Part shown: in pieces, positions 8,572 through 17,146 of the stretch
Layout: each line of letters opens with the position of its first letter
How positions within the stretch are numbered: the first letter of the stretch is position 1
Source: Synergistaceae bacterium
GTDB lineage: Bacteria > Synergistota > Synergistia > Synergistales > Aminobacteriaceae
DNA: 64,000 nucleotides
Assembly (NCBI GenBank): GCA_031267575.1
Contig: JAIRYN010000051.1
Span: 1-64,000, forward strand
Direction: 5' to 3'
The notes under the pieces: generated by a model
What the model saw: only the letters and a program-made list of their open reading frames with translations
Databases searched by the model: none
What the model was told of the DNA's origin: nothing
Program-made: the position numbers and the translations under genes

Positions 8572-9879
8572 TTACCTCCCGTGTAAAACCTCCGTAGGAC
8601 GGAGGGACAGCAGCATCCGTATGGCGGGGAGGCTGCCCAAAAGCGTGACAAGCAGAACCAGAAGCGTGACCATAGGAACGACCAACCCTTTGACCGCGAT
8701 GGCTGATCCAAAAACGGTTCTCCCGATAACTTGGGCGAAGCCCAGCCCCACAAAGTACCCCGCGGTTCCCCCCAACATGGAAGTCAGGACGATCTCCGTC
8801 AGGATCAAAAGGGCAACAGCCGCGCCCGTGGCACCGATGGCTTTCAGAAGACCGATCTCTGAACTGCGCTCCATGACGCTGGCCGTGACCAGGTTTGATA
8901 TGGCCAGAGCCGAGCAGACCAGGCTCAACACGGTCAAGAGCAGCATCAAAAGCTGAGTCTTCTGCAAAATGGCCCCCTCCGACTCCGCCACCTGCAAGAC
9001 AGGTTTGGCGCGAGACCCTGGGATAGCCTCCTCGATCTGGTAGGCAATGGAACTGATGTAGGCCGTGCAATACCAGGTATCCCATTCTTTGGGAGAAAGG
9101 CTCTTGGGGTTCTGGGCGGCGCGGCGCGCTAGGTCGTTTTCCGGTGTGGTCAGGGCACTGACGTCCACTCTCTGGACGAGTCCTGGTCGATTAGAGATGT
9201 TCTGCGCCAGCCGCAGGGGAACGAAGGCCTGGTCGTCTTCTTTGCCGCCGCTATAAAACACCGCTCGCACCGTCAAAGTCTCGTTTCGGCCATTGGCGGC
9301 AACCTGAAAGGCGTCTCCTATTTTCAAACCCAACTTCTCCGCCAGATTTTGCCCCAGCATAGCGCCATCGTCGTCATCGCGCGCCCACTCCCCGGTCACG
9401 TCCCACCAGGATTTCAAGCGTTTTATGCCCGTGTCCACAGTCTCACCCGTGGGCAGGTCCAGGTGTTTGTCGAACCAGGTTCCCACCAGAGTAACCATTT
9501 GACCGTCGGACAGGACCGGCGTCTCCAAAAAAGGAGCGAAGTCCACGATGTTGAAAGCCCAGAAGATCATTTTCATCTTGACTAGTTCGTCCTCAGGCAA
9601 ATATTTTTGTGAGTTTAACGCGCCCGACAGTTTTTCTGGAAACTCCTCGTCTTCGACGTCCTCCACGCCGTAGAGCTCGCTCAGAAGCGCCGTCTCTCTG
9701 GGAACGACGCTCAGGTTCGCTCCGTAGGTTTTCAGCTCCTGATTGACCTTGTCGCCCACGTCCATCATAACGCCCAACATCGCTGTCGCCAGCGAGACAC
9801 CCAGGGCCATCGTGAACGCGATCATTGACAATTTGCCTTTTTGGCGCATCAAAGCGCCCTTTAACATTTGCGTAAACAT
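8572..9879 (-). CDS. FtsX-like ABC permease, first of pair
   Basis: MacB/FtsX-family permease of 435 residues. The N-terminus (MLKGALMRQKGKLSMIAFTMALGVS) leads into a membrane helix, then an extended periplasmic domain. Three membrane helices follow, ending RMLLSLRPTEVLHGR. A periplasmic MacB-type core, with GANLSVVPRETALL early in it, resembles its partner. It belongs to the leftward iron operon, between the DUF2318 gene and the second permease. Confidence 0.9.
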   Translation of the reverse strand: MFTQMLKGALMRQKGKLSMIAFTMALGVSLATAMLGVMMDVGDKVNQELKTYGANLSVVPRETALLSELYGVEDVEDEEFPEKLSGALNSQKYLPEDELVKMKMIFWAFNIVDFAPFLETPVLSDGQMVTLVGTWFDKHLDLPTGETVDTGIKRLKSWWDVTGEWARDDDDGAMLGQNLAEKLGLKIGDAFQVAANGRNETLTVRAVFYSGGKEDDQAFVPLRLAQNISNRPGLVQRVDVSALTTPENDLARRAAQNPKSLSPKEWDTWYCTAYISSIAYQIEEAIPGSRAKPVLQVAESEGAILQKTQLLMLLLTVLSLVCSALAISNLVTASVMERSSEIGLLKAIGATGAAVALLILTEIVLTSMLGGTAGYFVGLGFAQVIGRTVFGSAIAVKGLVVPMVTLLVLLVTLLGSLPAIRMLLSLRPTEVLHGR

Positions 9880-9904
9880 AGATTCGACCGCCTTATGAAT
9901 TAAA

Positions 9905-9959
9905 TAAAAGGCCTAAAGTAAAAGGCCTAAAGTAAAAAGCCTAAAGTGAAAGGCCTAAA
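9905..9959. repeat. Tandem repeat between operon genes (about 14 bp, 4 copies)
   Basis: Four imperfect copies of AAAGGCCTAAAGTA fill half of the 112-bp gap between the DUF2318 gene and the first permease. Each copy contains the palindrome AGGCCT. No separate promoter is clear, so the operon is assumed to read through. Confidence 0.85.
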
Positions 9960-9991
9960 TAAATAGGAGAGACCCACAATTTGCGTCAATC

Positions 9992-11245
9992 TTATCTGAA
10001 CCTTCTTTTCTCCGCCTCCAGGGCCGAGGTCTCAATGACGAGACTGCCGCTCTCAATGACGTACTTCAGAGGTACGGGGTTGCAGCCTCCCGCGAAGCCG
10101 ATCGTCGAGATGTTCATCACCACGTCGCACAAAATACAAATGACCTGGTCCTTGCGCTGATAATAGCCCGTCGCCCCACAGACATCGCAGGCATCCAAAC
10201 CCACCCCGTAAGCCACGTCACTTTTGCGGATAACAATGTAACGAACCTCAGTGCCGTCCGAGGTTTTATACATAAAACGATAGAGTTTTCCATCGTTTAC
10301 ATTCTCGAGGGGAATGATAATTCTACCTTCCGTGGCGAGAAGCTCTACGGGAGGGGAAAGTTCGACCGTGCGGTTGGCGTAACTCTGCCCCACGGTAAGA
10401 ACCAAAAGTGAAAACAAAAGCCCTGTTAACACCACTCCACCGAAGCGTTTTTGACGCCGGGCACCGGTCTTCGCCTTGCGAAGCTGGGCTGGGTTTTCCC
10501 CCGTGGGCGGCATGGAGCGTAGCCGAGCGAAAAGGATCAGAGAGAGAATCAGGGCAAGCCCCATGAGGGCGTACATGAACCCGTTCACCCTGGGCAGAAA
10601 CCACATGACCGGTCCCATCAGCCATTTGTAGCGAGGAATCAGGTTGCGCCCCAAAAGAATCTGAGCGACGGTCAAGGACTGAAAAGCTCCCATGACCAAA
10701 ACCTCCAGAGCTAAAATGCTCTTCAAGCCCAGAAGAGGGAGTTTTTCCGAACTTGCCGCGAAAAAATAGGCTAACCCGATCAGGAAAAGCACCAAGAGAC
10801 CCAGAACGTACCCGATGACCTTGTACATGAAATCCGTGTTGAAAATCGTGTCCATCCCCACGGCAAACTCGAAGGGATAGAGCAAAAGGTCAGGCAAACA
10901 ATAGGCCGTCCAGGTAGCAACGACGCACAAAATGAAAAAGTGAAGCGTGAGCCGGTAGACTTTGTTGTTACCCCAAAAGATCCACCAGAGGATGCAAAGA
11001 AAACAAAAAGACGCGACGATGGAAGGCAAGAGGGCTCCCAGGTCATAGTATTCGCGCACCGCGAAGCCGGTGTTACGCTTCAGTACGGCGTAAATCAGGG
11101 CGGCGGCGAACCCCAAAGCCCAACCCCACCTCAAATACGTTTTCTTCTCTGTCGGTTCCGCGCGAAAAAGAACGGCCAACAACAAAGACATGACGAGAAC
11201 CGTCGAAAGAGAGTTGTTTGTGACTTTTATCAGGTATTGCAGCAT
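9992..11245 (-). CDS. DUF2318 membrane protein with cysteine-rich C-terminal domain
   Basis: Protein of 417 residues with about eight membrane helices in the first 300 residues. A periplasmic DUF2318 domain follows, carrying CDVCGATGYYQRKDQVICILC, a CxxC...CxxC centre thought to bind metal or an iron-sulfur cluster. Orthologues occupy the same place in p19/FTR1 loci, just after the P19 gene, and probably take part in electron transfer or iron reduction during uptake (inferred from family context). The start ATG at 11245 has AGGAGG 11 bp upstream. Confidence 0.88.
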   Translation of the reverse strand: MLQYLIKVTNNSLSTVLVMSLLLAVLFRAEPTEKKTYLRWGWALGFAAALIYAVLKRNTGFAVREYYDLGALLPSIVASFCFLCILWWIFWGNNKVYRLTLHFFILCVVATWTAYCLPDLLLYPFEFAVGMDTIFNTDFMYKVIGYVLGLLVLFLIGLAYFFAASSEKLPLLGLKSILALEVLVMGAFQSLTVAQILLGRNLIPRYKWLMGPVMWFLPRVNGFMYALMGLALILSLILFARLRSMPPTGENPAQLRKAKTGARRQKRFGGVVLTGLLFSLLVLTVGQSYANRTVELSPPVELLATEGRIIIPLENVNDGKLYRFMYKTSDGTEVRYIVIRKSDVAYGVGLDACDVCGATGYYQRKDQVICILCDVVMNISTIGFAGGCNPVPLKYVIESGSLVIETSALEAEKRRFR

Positions 11246-11418
11246 GAAAAGGCATTCCTCCTAAAATTCTGCAAGAGCGAATAGAAGACATAATTCTGGA
11301 CAGAACATATCAGTCCCCCGATATCCTCTGTCCATCGCGTTATTACAACATTATTTTAACCTTCGGCTGGCGGAAAAGAACGCGCCTCTGGCCGAAAAGT
11401 TATTTTTGAATTTTCCCG

Positions 11419-11979
11419 TTACCAGGAGCGCGGAATATAGTCGAAGTCCCAGGTCGCCTCGATCGGCTGAGCCCAAAAACGACCAGTTACGCCTGTTTCT
11501 TTGTCCACATGCAGCAGGTAACTTTGTTTTTCAGGATTTTCGATGATGAAGGTGATTCTGTATTTACCCGCGCCATCCAGCTTCACGTTGTTGCCGTAGT
11601 GAGGGCCATCGGAGGCGCTCATGGGCATGAAAGTCCCCTCGATGGTTTTACCGCCCGCTTTCTGAGCGACATATCTCACTGTCAAATAAGGCACGAAGTC
11701 GCCCGCGCCGTAACCCAGATTGTTCCCCTCATTGGCGGAAATATCTGCTTCCAAGTGCATGTCGGCTTCGGCGGCGGGAATCCCACCCAATCCGGCCGGC
11801 TCCATATCCACGGGCTGGAAGTACACCCCCGCGATGTGAAGGGGTCCCACATCGTGGTCGTCGCCGATGGGAAACTCCTCGAAGCCAGCGGTATCCTCAC
11901 CGGGCGCGGGAGCGGCGGCAAACGCGCAGGAAGCGAACAACACGAACACGCACACCAACAACACACCAAACTTTTTCAT
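11419..11979 (-). CDS. P19/Tp34-family periplasmic iron-binding protein
   Basis: Secreted protein of 186 residues with signal peptide MKKFGVLLVCVFVLFASCAFA. The mature part has the family's metal-site elements: HDVGPLHIAGVYF, MHLEADI and DGPHYGNNV. P19 and Tp34 are cupredoxin-like dimers that bind copper and iron and cooperate with FTR1-type permeases. The ATG at 11979 (GGAGGG upstream, signal peptide following) is chosen over the first in-frame start at 12018. It lies 46 bp after the FTR1 gene in the same operon. Confidence 0.93.
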   Translation of the reverse strand: MKKFGVLLVCVFVLFASCAFAAAPAPGEDTAGFEEFPIGDDHDVGPLHIAGVYFQPVDMEPAGLGGIPAAEADMHLEADISANEGNNLGYGAGDFVPYLTVRYVAQKAGGKTIEGTFMPMSASDGPHYGNNVKLDGAGKYRITFIIENPEKQSYLLHVDKETGVTGRFWAQPIEATWDFDYIPRSW

Positions 11980-12025
11980 GACAAACCCTCCATAATAATA
12001 GTGATAGATGTATTTCAACCCGCCG

Positions 12026-13258
12026 TCAAGCGTTGCCGTTCGCTGCGGCCAGCCCTTTTTTGGCCTTGTTGTGGTAATATAACACCGAGACCACAGCCAA
12101 GATCAAAAGCACCGCCTGAGGTAACAACGTCTCCACAGTAGGATAAATACCTAAAATATCGATGGACTCCACGAAATTCACCGGCGTCACGCTGATCACG
12201 TCGGCTTCTTGCAACTCCTTTACCCCGCCGCCGGCGAAGGCGATGGACATGATGTACATGAGAATGCTGGTTCCCAAGAAGAAAGCCCGGATGGGAATAG
12301 CCAGAGACCCATAACGTACAAGTGCGAATATCGCCACCAGCGCCACGCAACCTACGGCGAATCCTCCCCACACCATACTACCGTAGGTCTCCGTCTCGGC
12401 CAGAAGCGCTTGGTAAAACAGAATGGTTTCCGCTCCTTCTCGAAAGACCGCCAGAAAGGCGGCGGCTCCCAGAGCAAAGCTATTGCCTGTTTCCACGGCA
12501 GTCTGCACCTTTCCCTCAATGTAACTTTTCCAGGCCTCGGCCTCCGCTTTGGACACCATCCAATTGCTGACAAAGAAAAGAACGAACACGGCCAAAAGCA
12601 TCGCCGCGCCTTCCAAGATCTCCTGATTTGCCCCGCTGACCTCGAAAATGTATTGGATGGCCACGGCCGCCGCAGCGCTGGCGACTAGAGCCGCCACTGC
12701 GCTGGCGTAGACGACGCGAGTTTGTCGCCTGTTCCCGGACCGGATGAGGTAGGCAGCAATGGCGGCGATGACTAGAATGGCCTCGAAACCCTCCCGCAAA
12801 ATGATCACCAATGATGCCAAGAACACACCCCAAGAACTTTCTTCTTTTCCGTCCAACTTGTCGGCGTCTTCATGGAGCATCTTACTCAGAAGATCTAGAG
12901 AGGTCCGAACCTCTCGGTTGCTGACCTGTTCCGTCATCAGCTTCTTCACGATTCCGAACTGGTACTCCACAGTGGAAGCTCGCTTACCCGATACGTAAGA
13001 CAACACCGCGCGCTCAACGCCTTCTTTTTCGTAGTAACCGAAGTACGCGTCGTTCACCCAGTTTTTCGCACCATCAATATCCTTCTGGAAATAAGCGTCA
13101 TAAGCCTTGTTTAACGAGACGTCCATCTGATCGACGATCTCGTTCCAATTGCTCCACCGACTCGCCCCTTTTGCCTCAAAAGGAAAGGTGAACAAACTCA
13201 AAAAAAGTAACGAAACCACCATAGACAAAATCGCGATTTTACGCCTTTGCGCTTGCAT
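12026..13258 (-). CDS. FTR1-family iron permease
   Basis: Iron permease of 410 residues. A signal peptide and a helical periplasmic region (about residues 30-140) precede a seven-helix FTR1 domain. Both iron-path motifs are intact: REGFE (near 155) and REGAE (near 273). The ATG at 13258 with AAAGGGG upstream is chosen over a TTG at 13321 because the signal peptide follows directly. It is the first gene of the leftward operon FTR1, P19, DUF2318, permease, permease, ATPase. This order matches the Campylobacter p19 locus. A strong promoter lies at 13406-13434. Confidence 0.93.
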   Translation of the reverse strand: MQAQRRKIAILSMVVSLLFLSLFTFPFEAKGASRWSNWNEIVDQMDVSLNKAYDAYFQKDIDGAKNWVNDAYFGYYEKEGVERAVLSYVSGKRASTVEYQFGIVKKLMTEQVSNREVRTSLDLLSKMLHEDADKLDGKEESSWGVFLASLVIILREGFEAILVIAAIAAYLIRSGNRRQTRVVYASAVAALVASAAAAVAIQYIFEVSGANQEILEGAAMLLAVFVLFFVSNWMVSKAEAEAWKSYIEGKVQTAVETGNSFALGAAAFLAVFREGAETILFYQALLAETETYGSMVWGGFAVGCVALVAIFALVRYGSLAIPIRAFFLGTSILMYIMSIAFAGGGVKELQEADVISVTPVNFVESIDILGIYPTVETLLPQAVLLILAVVSVLYYHNKAKKGLAAANGNA

Positions 13259-13405
13259 ATTGCGAGAAACCCCTTTCTCATTAAAAACCACATACACACG
13301 CACGGCCGTGCGCTTCTTCAAACATCCCCTCGTCCTCGAGTCGCCCTTAGGGCACTTTCATGAAACCAAGAGGTTTTTCCAATCAAACTTTTAGAACCGC
13401 GTATT

Positions 13406-13434
13406 ATATTATCCTAAAAAGTATGTGATGTCAA
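13406..13434 (-). promoter_or_regulatory. Sigma70-type promoter of the FTR1/P19 operon
   Basis: On the minus strand, TTGACA (13434-13429) and TAATAT (13411-13406) are separated by 17 bp. A TATAAT overlaps just downstream with 20-bp spacing. I could not identify a convincing Fur box, though iron control would be expected for this operon. Confidence 0.8.
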
Positions 13435-13437
13435 ACA

Positions 13438-13489
13438 CGCTTCTAAAGAAAGCACACTTCTAAAGAAAGTACGCTTCTTAAAGAAAGAT
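13438..13489. repeat. Tandem repeat upstream of the FTR1 promoter (about 16-17 bp, 3 copies)
   Basis: Three copies of TTCTAAAGAAAG(C/T)AC(A/G)C lie just upstream of the -35 box. Each contains the near-palindrome TTCTAAAGAA. They could be protein-binding half-sites or simple slippage products. The remaining gap down to 13582 holds nothing else recognisable. Confidence 0.75.
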
Positions 13490-13582
13490 AGATGTAACTA
13501 TAAAAATAGGCATTAACATTATCTCTTTACCAGAGATGAGCGATCTTCATAAAAATAGCTAACGATAAAACAGCCAACAATT

Positions 13583-14071
13583 TTAACGGCGAAATTCAGT
13601 TTTTGCCGTTTGCACTAAAGCGTCGCAGCGGTTGTTGTAAACGTCCGATTCGTGTCCTTTCGTCCAGCGCCACTCCACATCGTGCTGGCAGGACAGCTCC
13701 CAAAGGTTTTCCCATAGGTCGCGGTTAAGAACGGATTCCTTCTTCGAGGTGACCCAACCGTTCTTTTGCCACTTTTCCAGCCAGCCTTTGACAAAAGCAT
13801 TTTGCAGGTACGTGGAGTCTGTGTGCAGTTCCACGGAGCAAGGGAACTTTAGCGCCCGCAAAGCCATGATCGCCGCGGTCAACTCCATGCGGTTGTTGGT
13901 GGTATCGTTTTCGAAGCCGTAAATCTCCTGCTCTCGGTTGCCGTGGGCGGGGGAGATCAAAATGGCGGCCCACCCCCCCAAACCCGGGTTGGGCGACGCG
14001 CCTCCGTCCGTGTAGATCACGACTTTGGCTTTTTTAGGGACTTTCTTTTCGGAGGTTATTAGCTCAGACAT
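13583..14071 (-). CDS. rnhA: Ribonuclease HI
   Basis: Cytosolic endonuclease of 162 residues that cuts RNA in RNA-DNA hybrids. The catalytic acidic residues are all visible: YTDGGASPNPG (Asp near 21), MELTAAI (Glu near 62), LHTDSTYL (Asp near 84) and the final Asp in NNRCDALV. The basic-protrusion-like segment WLEKWQKNGWVTSKK is present, as in E. coli RNase HI. A 15-residue extra N-terminal tail is unremarkable. The gene follows the GNAT gene with a 12-bp gap. Confidence 0.95.
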   Translation of the reverse strand: MSELITSEKKVPKKAKVVIYTDGGASPNPGLGGWAAILISPAHGNREQEIYGFENDTTNNRMELTAAIMALRALKFPCSVELHTDSTYLQNAFVKGWLEKWQKNGWVTSKKESVLNRDLWENLWELSCQHDVEWRWTKGHESDVYNNRCDALVQTAKTEFRR

Positions 14072-14083
14072 TTTTCAGTTAGG

Positions 14084-14521
14084 TTAGGAGTACTCAATGG
14101 GGCGACGTAGCACAACCATCGCTCCCTCTCGGCTCTCGAAGCCCCGAGAGGTCATGAAGGGAATCCATTCGTCCGTGTATGTAATGACCATCGGAATATT
14201 CTTGATGGCAGGGTGAGTCAAAGCGTAGTCCACCAAAGCGCTCCCTAGACCTCTGCCTTGGTGCTCCGGATGAACCACCACGTCCCACAGAGACGCCCGG
14301 TAGATGAAATCCGTCACGGCGCGGCAAAATCCCACCAACTTTTCTTGACTCCGGGCGGAAAAGCACATGCCGCTGCCCCTCAGCATCGCGTCGATGCCCT
14401 CTACGGACCGGCTACGTCCCCACGTGGTGTAGCGGTAGAGATCTTGCAGCTCGACGGCGTTTAATGCCAGCTTGCTGTCGTAAAACAAATAGTCGTCCTT
14501 CACTTTATCATTCCCAATCAT
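14084..14521 (-). CDS. GNAT-family N-acetyltransferase
   Basis: Acetyl-CoA-dependent acetyltransferase of 145 residues. The acetyl-CoA loop is HPEHQGRGLGSALVDYAL and a fourth-motif segment is WIPFMTSRGFESREG. The frame is open to 14659, but the ATG at 14521 overlaps the stop of the preceding gene as ATGA, arguing for translational coupling; ATG 14527 is the alternative. The substrate is unknown. Confidence 0.85.
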   Translation of the reverse strand: MIGNDKVKDDYLFYDSKLALNAVELQDLYRYTTWGRSRSVEGIDAMLRGSGMCFSARSQEKLVGFCRAVTDFIYRASLWDVVVHPEHQGRGLGSALVDYALTHPAIKNIPMVITYTDEWIPFMTSRGFESREGAMVVLRRPIEYS

Positions 14522-14739
14522 TCCCATTCTAGAAGTACGCGTTCTGCTCGGACTTCCATTGTCATCCCCAGGACGATACTTTTCAGGTCGCCGCGTCCAT
14601 CCGTGGGAACCTCCAATTGCACCACCTGACCTGAGCCACAACAAGGACAGATCCAACATGTCCTTGCTAACCCGTCCTCGTCGGGAGCACCAGCCAAAAC
14701 TTTACTATCCCCACAGACCTGACACGTTACGATCAGCAT
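14518..14739 (-). CDS. Small zinc-ribbon protein
   Basis: Protein of 73 residues with two CxxC pairs, TCQVCGD near the N-terminus and CWICPCCGSG about 25 residues later, as in a zinc ribbon. I recognise no named family. The ATG at 14739 is chosen because GGAGGT lies 8 bp upstream; an earlier in-frame ATG at 14772 lacks a ribosome site. It overlaps the GNAT gene by ATGA, so the two proteins are probably made together. Confidence 0.6.
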   Translation of the reverse strand: MLIVTCQVCGDSKVLAGAPDEDGLARTCWICPCCGSGQVVQLEVPTDGRGDLKSIVLGMTMEVRAERVLLEWE

Positions 14740-14834
14740 CACACCGCACCTCCACACCGCCATACTAGACATTCAAGTTCAGGAAGACGGGGCTCGTTCG
14801 GCACGAACGTGTGGAATTTGAACGTTCCCCCGGC

Positions 14835-15989
14835 CTATTCCAGAATTATTTTAATCCTTACAGGACCTTCCGTATAGATGTCTTCTAACGCTACCGCGTT
14901 AATGATCGTTGGTCCCCAAACGGTTTTCAATTTCTCCACCGTTTCGAAAAAGTCCTCTCCTTCTAGAGAACCGACGCTGTTCGTAGCAGGGTCAGGTCTC
15001 ACACCGTTTTCGATGGCATGGTTTTTCAGCCTCCGCAAAAAATTGTGCAACGCCTCTTCCGCGCCAAACCCCGGCGTTCTCGGATCGATGAGGGTGCGGT
15101 AAAGGGTCTCACCTTCGCTGTACAAAAGATAGCTTCTGTCGCTTTCCAGGCGGATCTTGACGTTTTCGCCAGCCGCGATGTTCTCCGCCGCCAGAAGCCG
15201 TATGTACAGGCGATCCGGGAAGTCAGTGGCCCGCGTCATCACCTCGGATTCCTCCAGTACGTCGAGAGCAAGTCTCACGTCCCCGGGGGCTACATTGCGC
15301 TGTTTGGCGACCGCTATCCGTGCTACGTCTTCCAAGGAGGATAAGATCGACTGAACCAGCGGTCGCGAAGTCTCAGGCGGGACTACTGCCTGCGCCAAAA
15401 GGGCGTTGGCCTGAACCGTTATCGGACCCAAGCGCATGACATCCAACTCTCTCCGCAGCTCCTGAGACTCCTCTCTCAAGGAAACCACTGACGCCTCTAA
15501 GTCGTTTTTTTCGCTGGTGAGCAGGTCTCGGTCGTTGCGCAAAGTTTCGAGGTCGAAACGCGTCAAGTCGAGGCTCAACGTCGCCGTCTGCAAAAGCGCC
15601 TGTTGGTCCATCAGACGTTCTAGATTAGACCTCAGCTCCAGCCGGTTGGACAGGAGTTCATTTTGCGCCTCCTCCAAATCTACGCGATTGTTCTGCAACT
15701 GGACGGAAATCCTGTCTAACTCCTGTCGGAGGTATTTCATTGTGAAAAGCGCGGTGCGCACGTTCTCGGAGAAAAAAGACATAATCGTAAGAACCGTCAC
15801 GGAGATGAAAATGCCGGTGAAGGCCGTGATCAAACGGCTGGTGTACTTGGGACGGAGGCCGAAAATGGAAATTCTCTGTTTCCCGTACTTGGAGCCAAGC
15901 ACATCCCCCAGGTAGGCGAGAACCGCGCTACCTGCGATGATGGAAACGATAAGAGTCCAGTTGGCTCCTGAAAAAATCTGCGGCTGCAC
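14835..15989 (-). CDS. DUF3084 domain protein
   Basis: Inner-membrane protein of 384 residues. Two N-terminal helices (about 12-30 and 52-72) flank the conserved stretch LGSKYGKQRISIFGLRPKYT. A long coiled coil follows (about 85-190) and then a soluble C-terminal domain. This is the DUF3084 arrangement found in Synergistota, Cyanobacteria and related lineages; its function is unknown. The start is GTG at 15989 with GGAGAGGAGAGG upstream. It follows the small gene at 16025-16213 by 35 bp. Confidence 0.82.
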   Translation of the reverse strand: MQPQIFSGANWTLIVSIIAGSAVLAYLGDVLGSKYGKQRISIFGLRPKYTSRLITAFTGIFISVTVLTIMSFFSENVRTALFTMKYLRQELDRISVQLQNNRVDLEEAQNELLSNRLELRSNLERLMDQQALLQTATLSLDLTRFDLETLRNDRDLLTSEKNDLEASVVSLREESQELRRELDVMRLGPITVQANALLAQAVVPPETSRPLVQSILSSLEDVARIAVAKQRNVAPGDVRLALDVLEESEVMTRATDFPDRLYIRLLAAENIAAGENVKIRLESDRSYLLYSEGETLYRTLIDPRTPGFGAEEALHNFLRRLKNHAIENGVRPDPATNSVGSLEGEDFFETVEKLKTVWGPTIINAVALEDIYTEGPVRIKIILE

Positions 15990-16024
15990 AAGCCTCTCCT
16001 CTCCTTTAGCCCCTTACGCTCTGC

Positions 16025-16213
16025 TCAAGATTGGCGTGGACTCTCAAATGCGCTTAAGCACCCGTTTTTTACTTGGCGTATCTCCTCAATGGCCCGGCGT
16101 GCTTTTTCTGCGCTCCGCTGAAAATCTATCTCGGCTTCTTCCGGAGACATCCGCGCGTACCGCTCTGCCCTCGCTACACGTGCTTTGTGAATATCGTCAC
16201 AGTTGAAAATCAC
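16025..16213 (-). CDS. Small helical protein of unknown function
   Basis: Sixty-two residues, highly charged, predicted helical (RVARAERYARMSPEEAEIDF). The GTG start at 16213 has a good GAGGAG 6-9 bp upstream. Its 5' flank is the copied tail of the acyltransferase gene (16222-16344), just as the TacA-like remnant at 18469-18636 follows the original tail. It could be a stray antitoxin-like gene, but I do not recognise a family. Confidence 0.45.
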   Translation of the reverse strand: MIFNCDDIHKARVARAERYARMSPEEAEIDFQRSAEKARRAIEEIRQVKNGCLSAFESPRQS

Positions 16214-16583
16214 GCCTCACTCCTCCTCGCATTCCCAACTTTACTTCCACCTGTTGTGGAGCCAAAACCATAGGTCCGGGCGGGGGGGCGATCATCTTTT
16301 CGAGGGCTTCGTTGACTCGGCGCGTCAAAAGCTCCGTTTTGAGGCGATTGTCGCTCGCGAGAGTTCATTATCGTCAAGCTCCGACAGCACAAAGCTATTA
16401 TACCTCAACTTTCGCGGCGATTTTTCTACACTTAGACATTGCAATTACAGATTTTTATGGCAATAAAAAGATTAAAAATACTTTGTGATGTTTAAGGTCT
16501 TTCAAAACAAAAACTTGTAACCACTAATTCCATTATTTGTATGATGACAAAGGTGACAGCAGTGCTATCCTATCTCCTCGATT
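16214..16583. other. Gap holding a copied gene tail
   Basis: Apart from the acyltransferase tail fragment (16222-16344), nothing recognisable is seen. From 16345 to 16583 the sequence becomes A/T rich without a clear gene or site. Confidence 0.5.
16222..16344 (-). pseudogene. Duplicated 3' tail of the LpxL-like acyltransferase gene
   Basis: About 120 bp match the 3' end of the gene at 18662-19522 plus about 12 bp beyond its stop. The frame starts RLKTELLTRRVNEALEKMI like the parent. A one-base insertion in a run of C residues (minus strand) then shifts it, so the terminal LWFWLHNRWK is out of frame. Nothing upstream of the tail is copied. Confidence 0.85.
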
Positions 16584-17018
16584 TTAGTTCTGATTTGTCA
16601 AAGAGCTATAGTCCTCCAGTATCTGCTTCAGTGTATAGCTGGACATCATCTTCTGGGCAGAATCCGCGATCAGGTTAAATGGTTTTTCCAGCAATTGATG
16701 AATTTTACTTCCCACGGGACACTTGGGAGAAGGGTTGGGGTGCACTCCAATCAGTTCGTTTAAGGAAACGGTGTCCACAGCCTGATATACATCCCAAATA
16801 GTGACGGTCTCCGGTGCGGCAATCAAAGACGTGCCACCCGAGCCGCGCTGTACATTCACGATTCCCGCCTTTTTTAGATTTCCGACTAAATTTCTCACAA
16901 TAACAGGGTTGCAGCCGATACTCTTAGCTAAACTTTCGCTCGTCTTTTTTTTATCCTTAAATACTTCGAGCAAAACAAGCAGATGAAGAGCAATTGAACA
17001 CTTGGTGCTGATACGCAT
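16584..17018 (-). CDS. Rrf2-family transcriptional regulator
   Basis: Winged-helix repressor of 144 residues starting MRISTKCSIALHLLVLLEVF, typical of Rrf2/YwnA proteins. A recognition-helix region (SESLAKSIGCNPVIVRNLV) and a wing (RGSGGTSL) follow. The three-cysteine iron-sulfur cluster motif of IscR or NsrR is absent, so it more likely senses through single cysteines or a ligand. The ATG at 17018 has GGGGAGGGG upstream, so the first in-frame start at 17042 is not used. It is divergent from the Old Yellow Enzyme gene, whose promoter carries a likely operator. Confidence 0.9.
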   Translation of the reverse strand: MRISTKCSIALHLLVLLEVFKDKKKTSESLAKSIGCNPVIVRNLVGNLKKAGIVNVQRGSGGTSLIAAPETVTIWDVYQAVDTVSLNELIGVHPNPSPKCPVGSKIHQLLEKPFNLIADSAQKMMSSYTLKQILEDYSSLTNQN

Positions 17019-17077
17019 GGATACCCCTCCCCACAAAATCATACCAGAAAACTTCGTGATAATTTTTATTGTAAGTA

Positions 17078-17106
17078 TTGGAATTACGATTGAACTGTGC
17101 TATGCT
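17078..17106 (+). promoter_or_regulatory. Promoter of the Old Yellow Enzyme gene
   Basis: TTGGAA (17078-17083) and TATGCT (17101-17106) are spaced by 17 bp, 41 bp before the ATG at 17147. Confidence 0.6.
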
Positions 17107-17109
17107 ATA

Positions 17110-17128
17110 TGTAATAACAAATATTACA
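17110..17128. promoter_or_regulatory. Likely Rrf2 operator
   Basis: A perfect inverted repeat TGTAATA-N5-TATTACA lies immediately after the -10 box of the rightward promoter. Binding there would block transcription start. The neighbouring divergent Rrf2 repressor is the obvious candidate ligand. Confidence 0.65.
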
Positions 17129-17146
17129 TCAGGGGGGAATTAAAAA

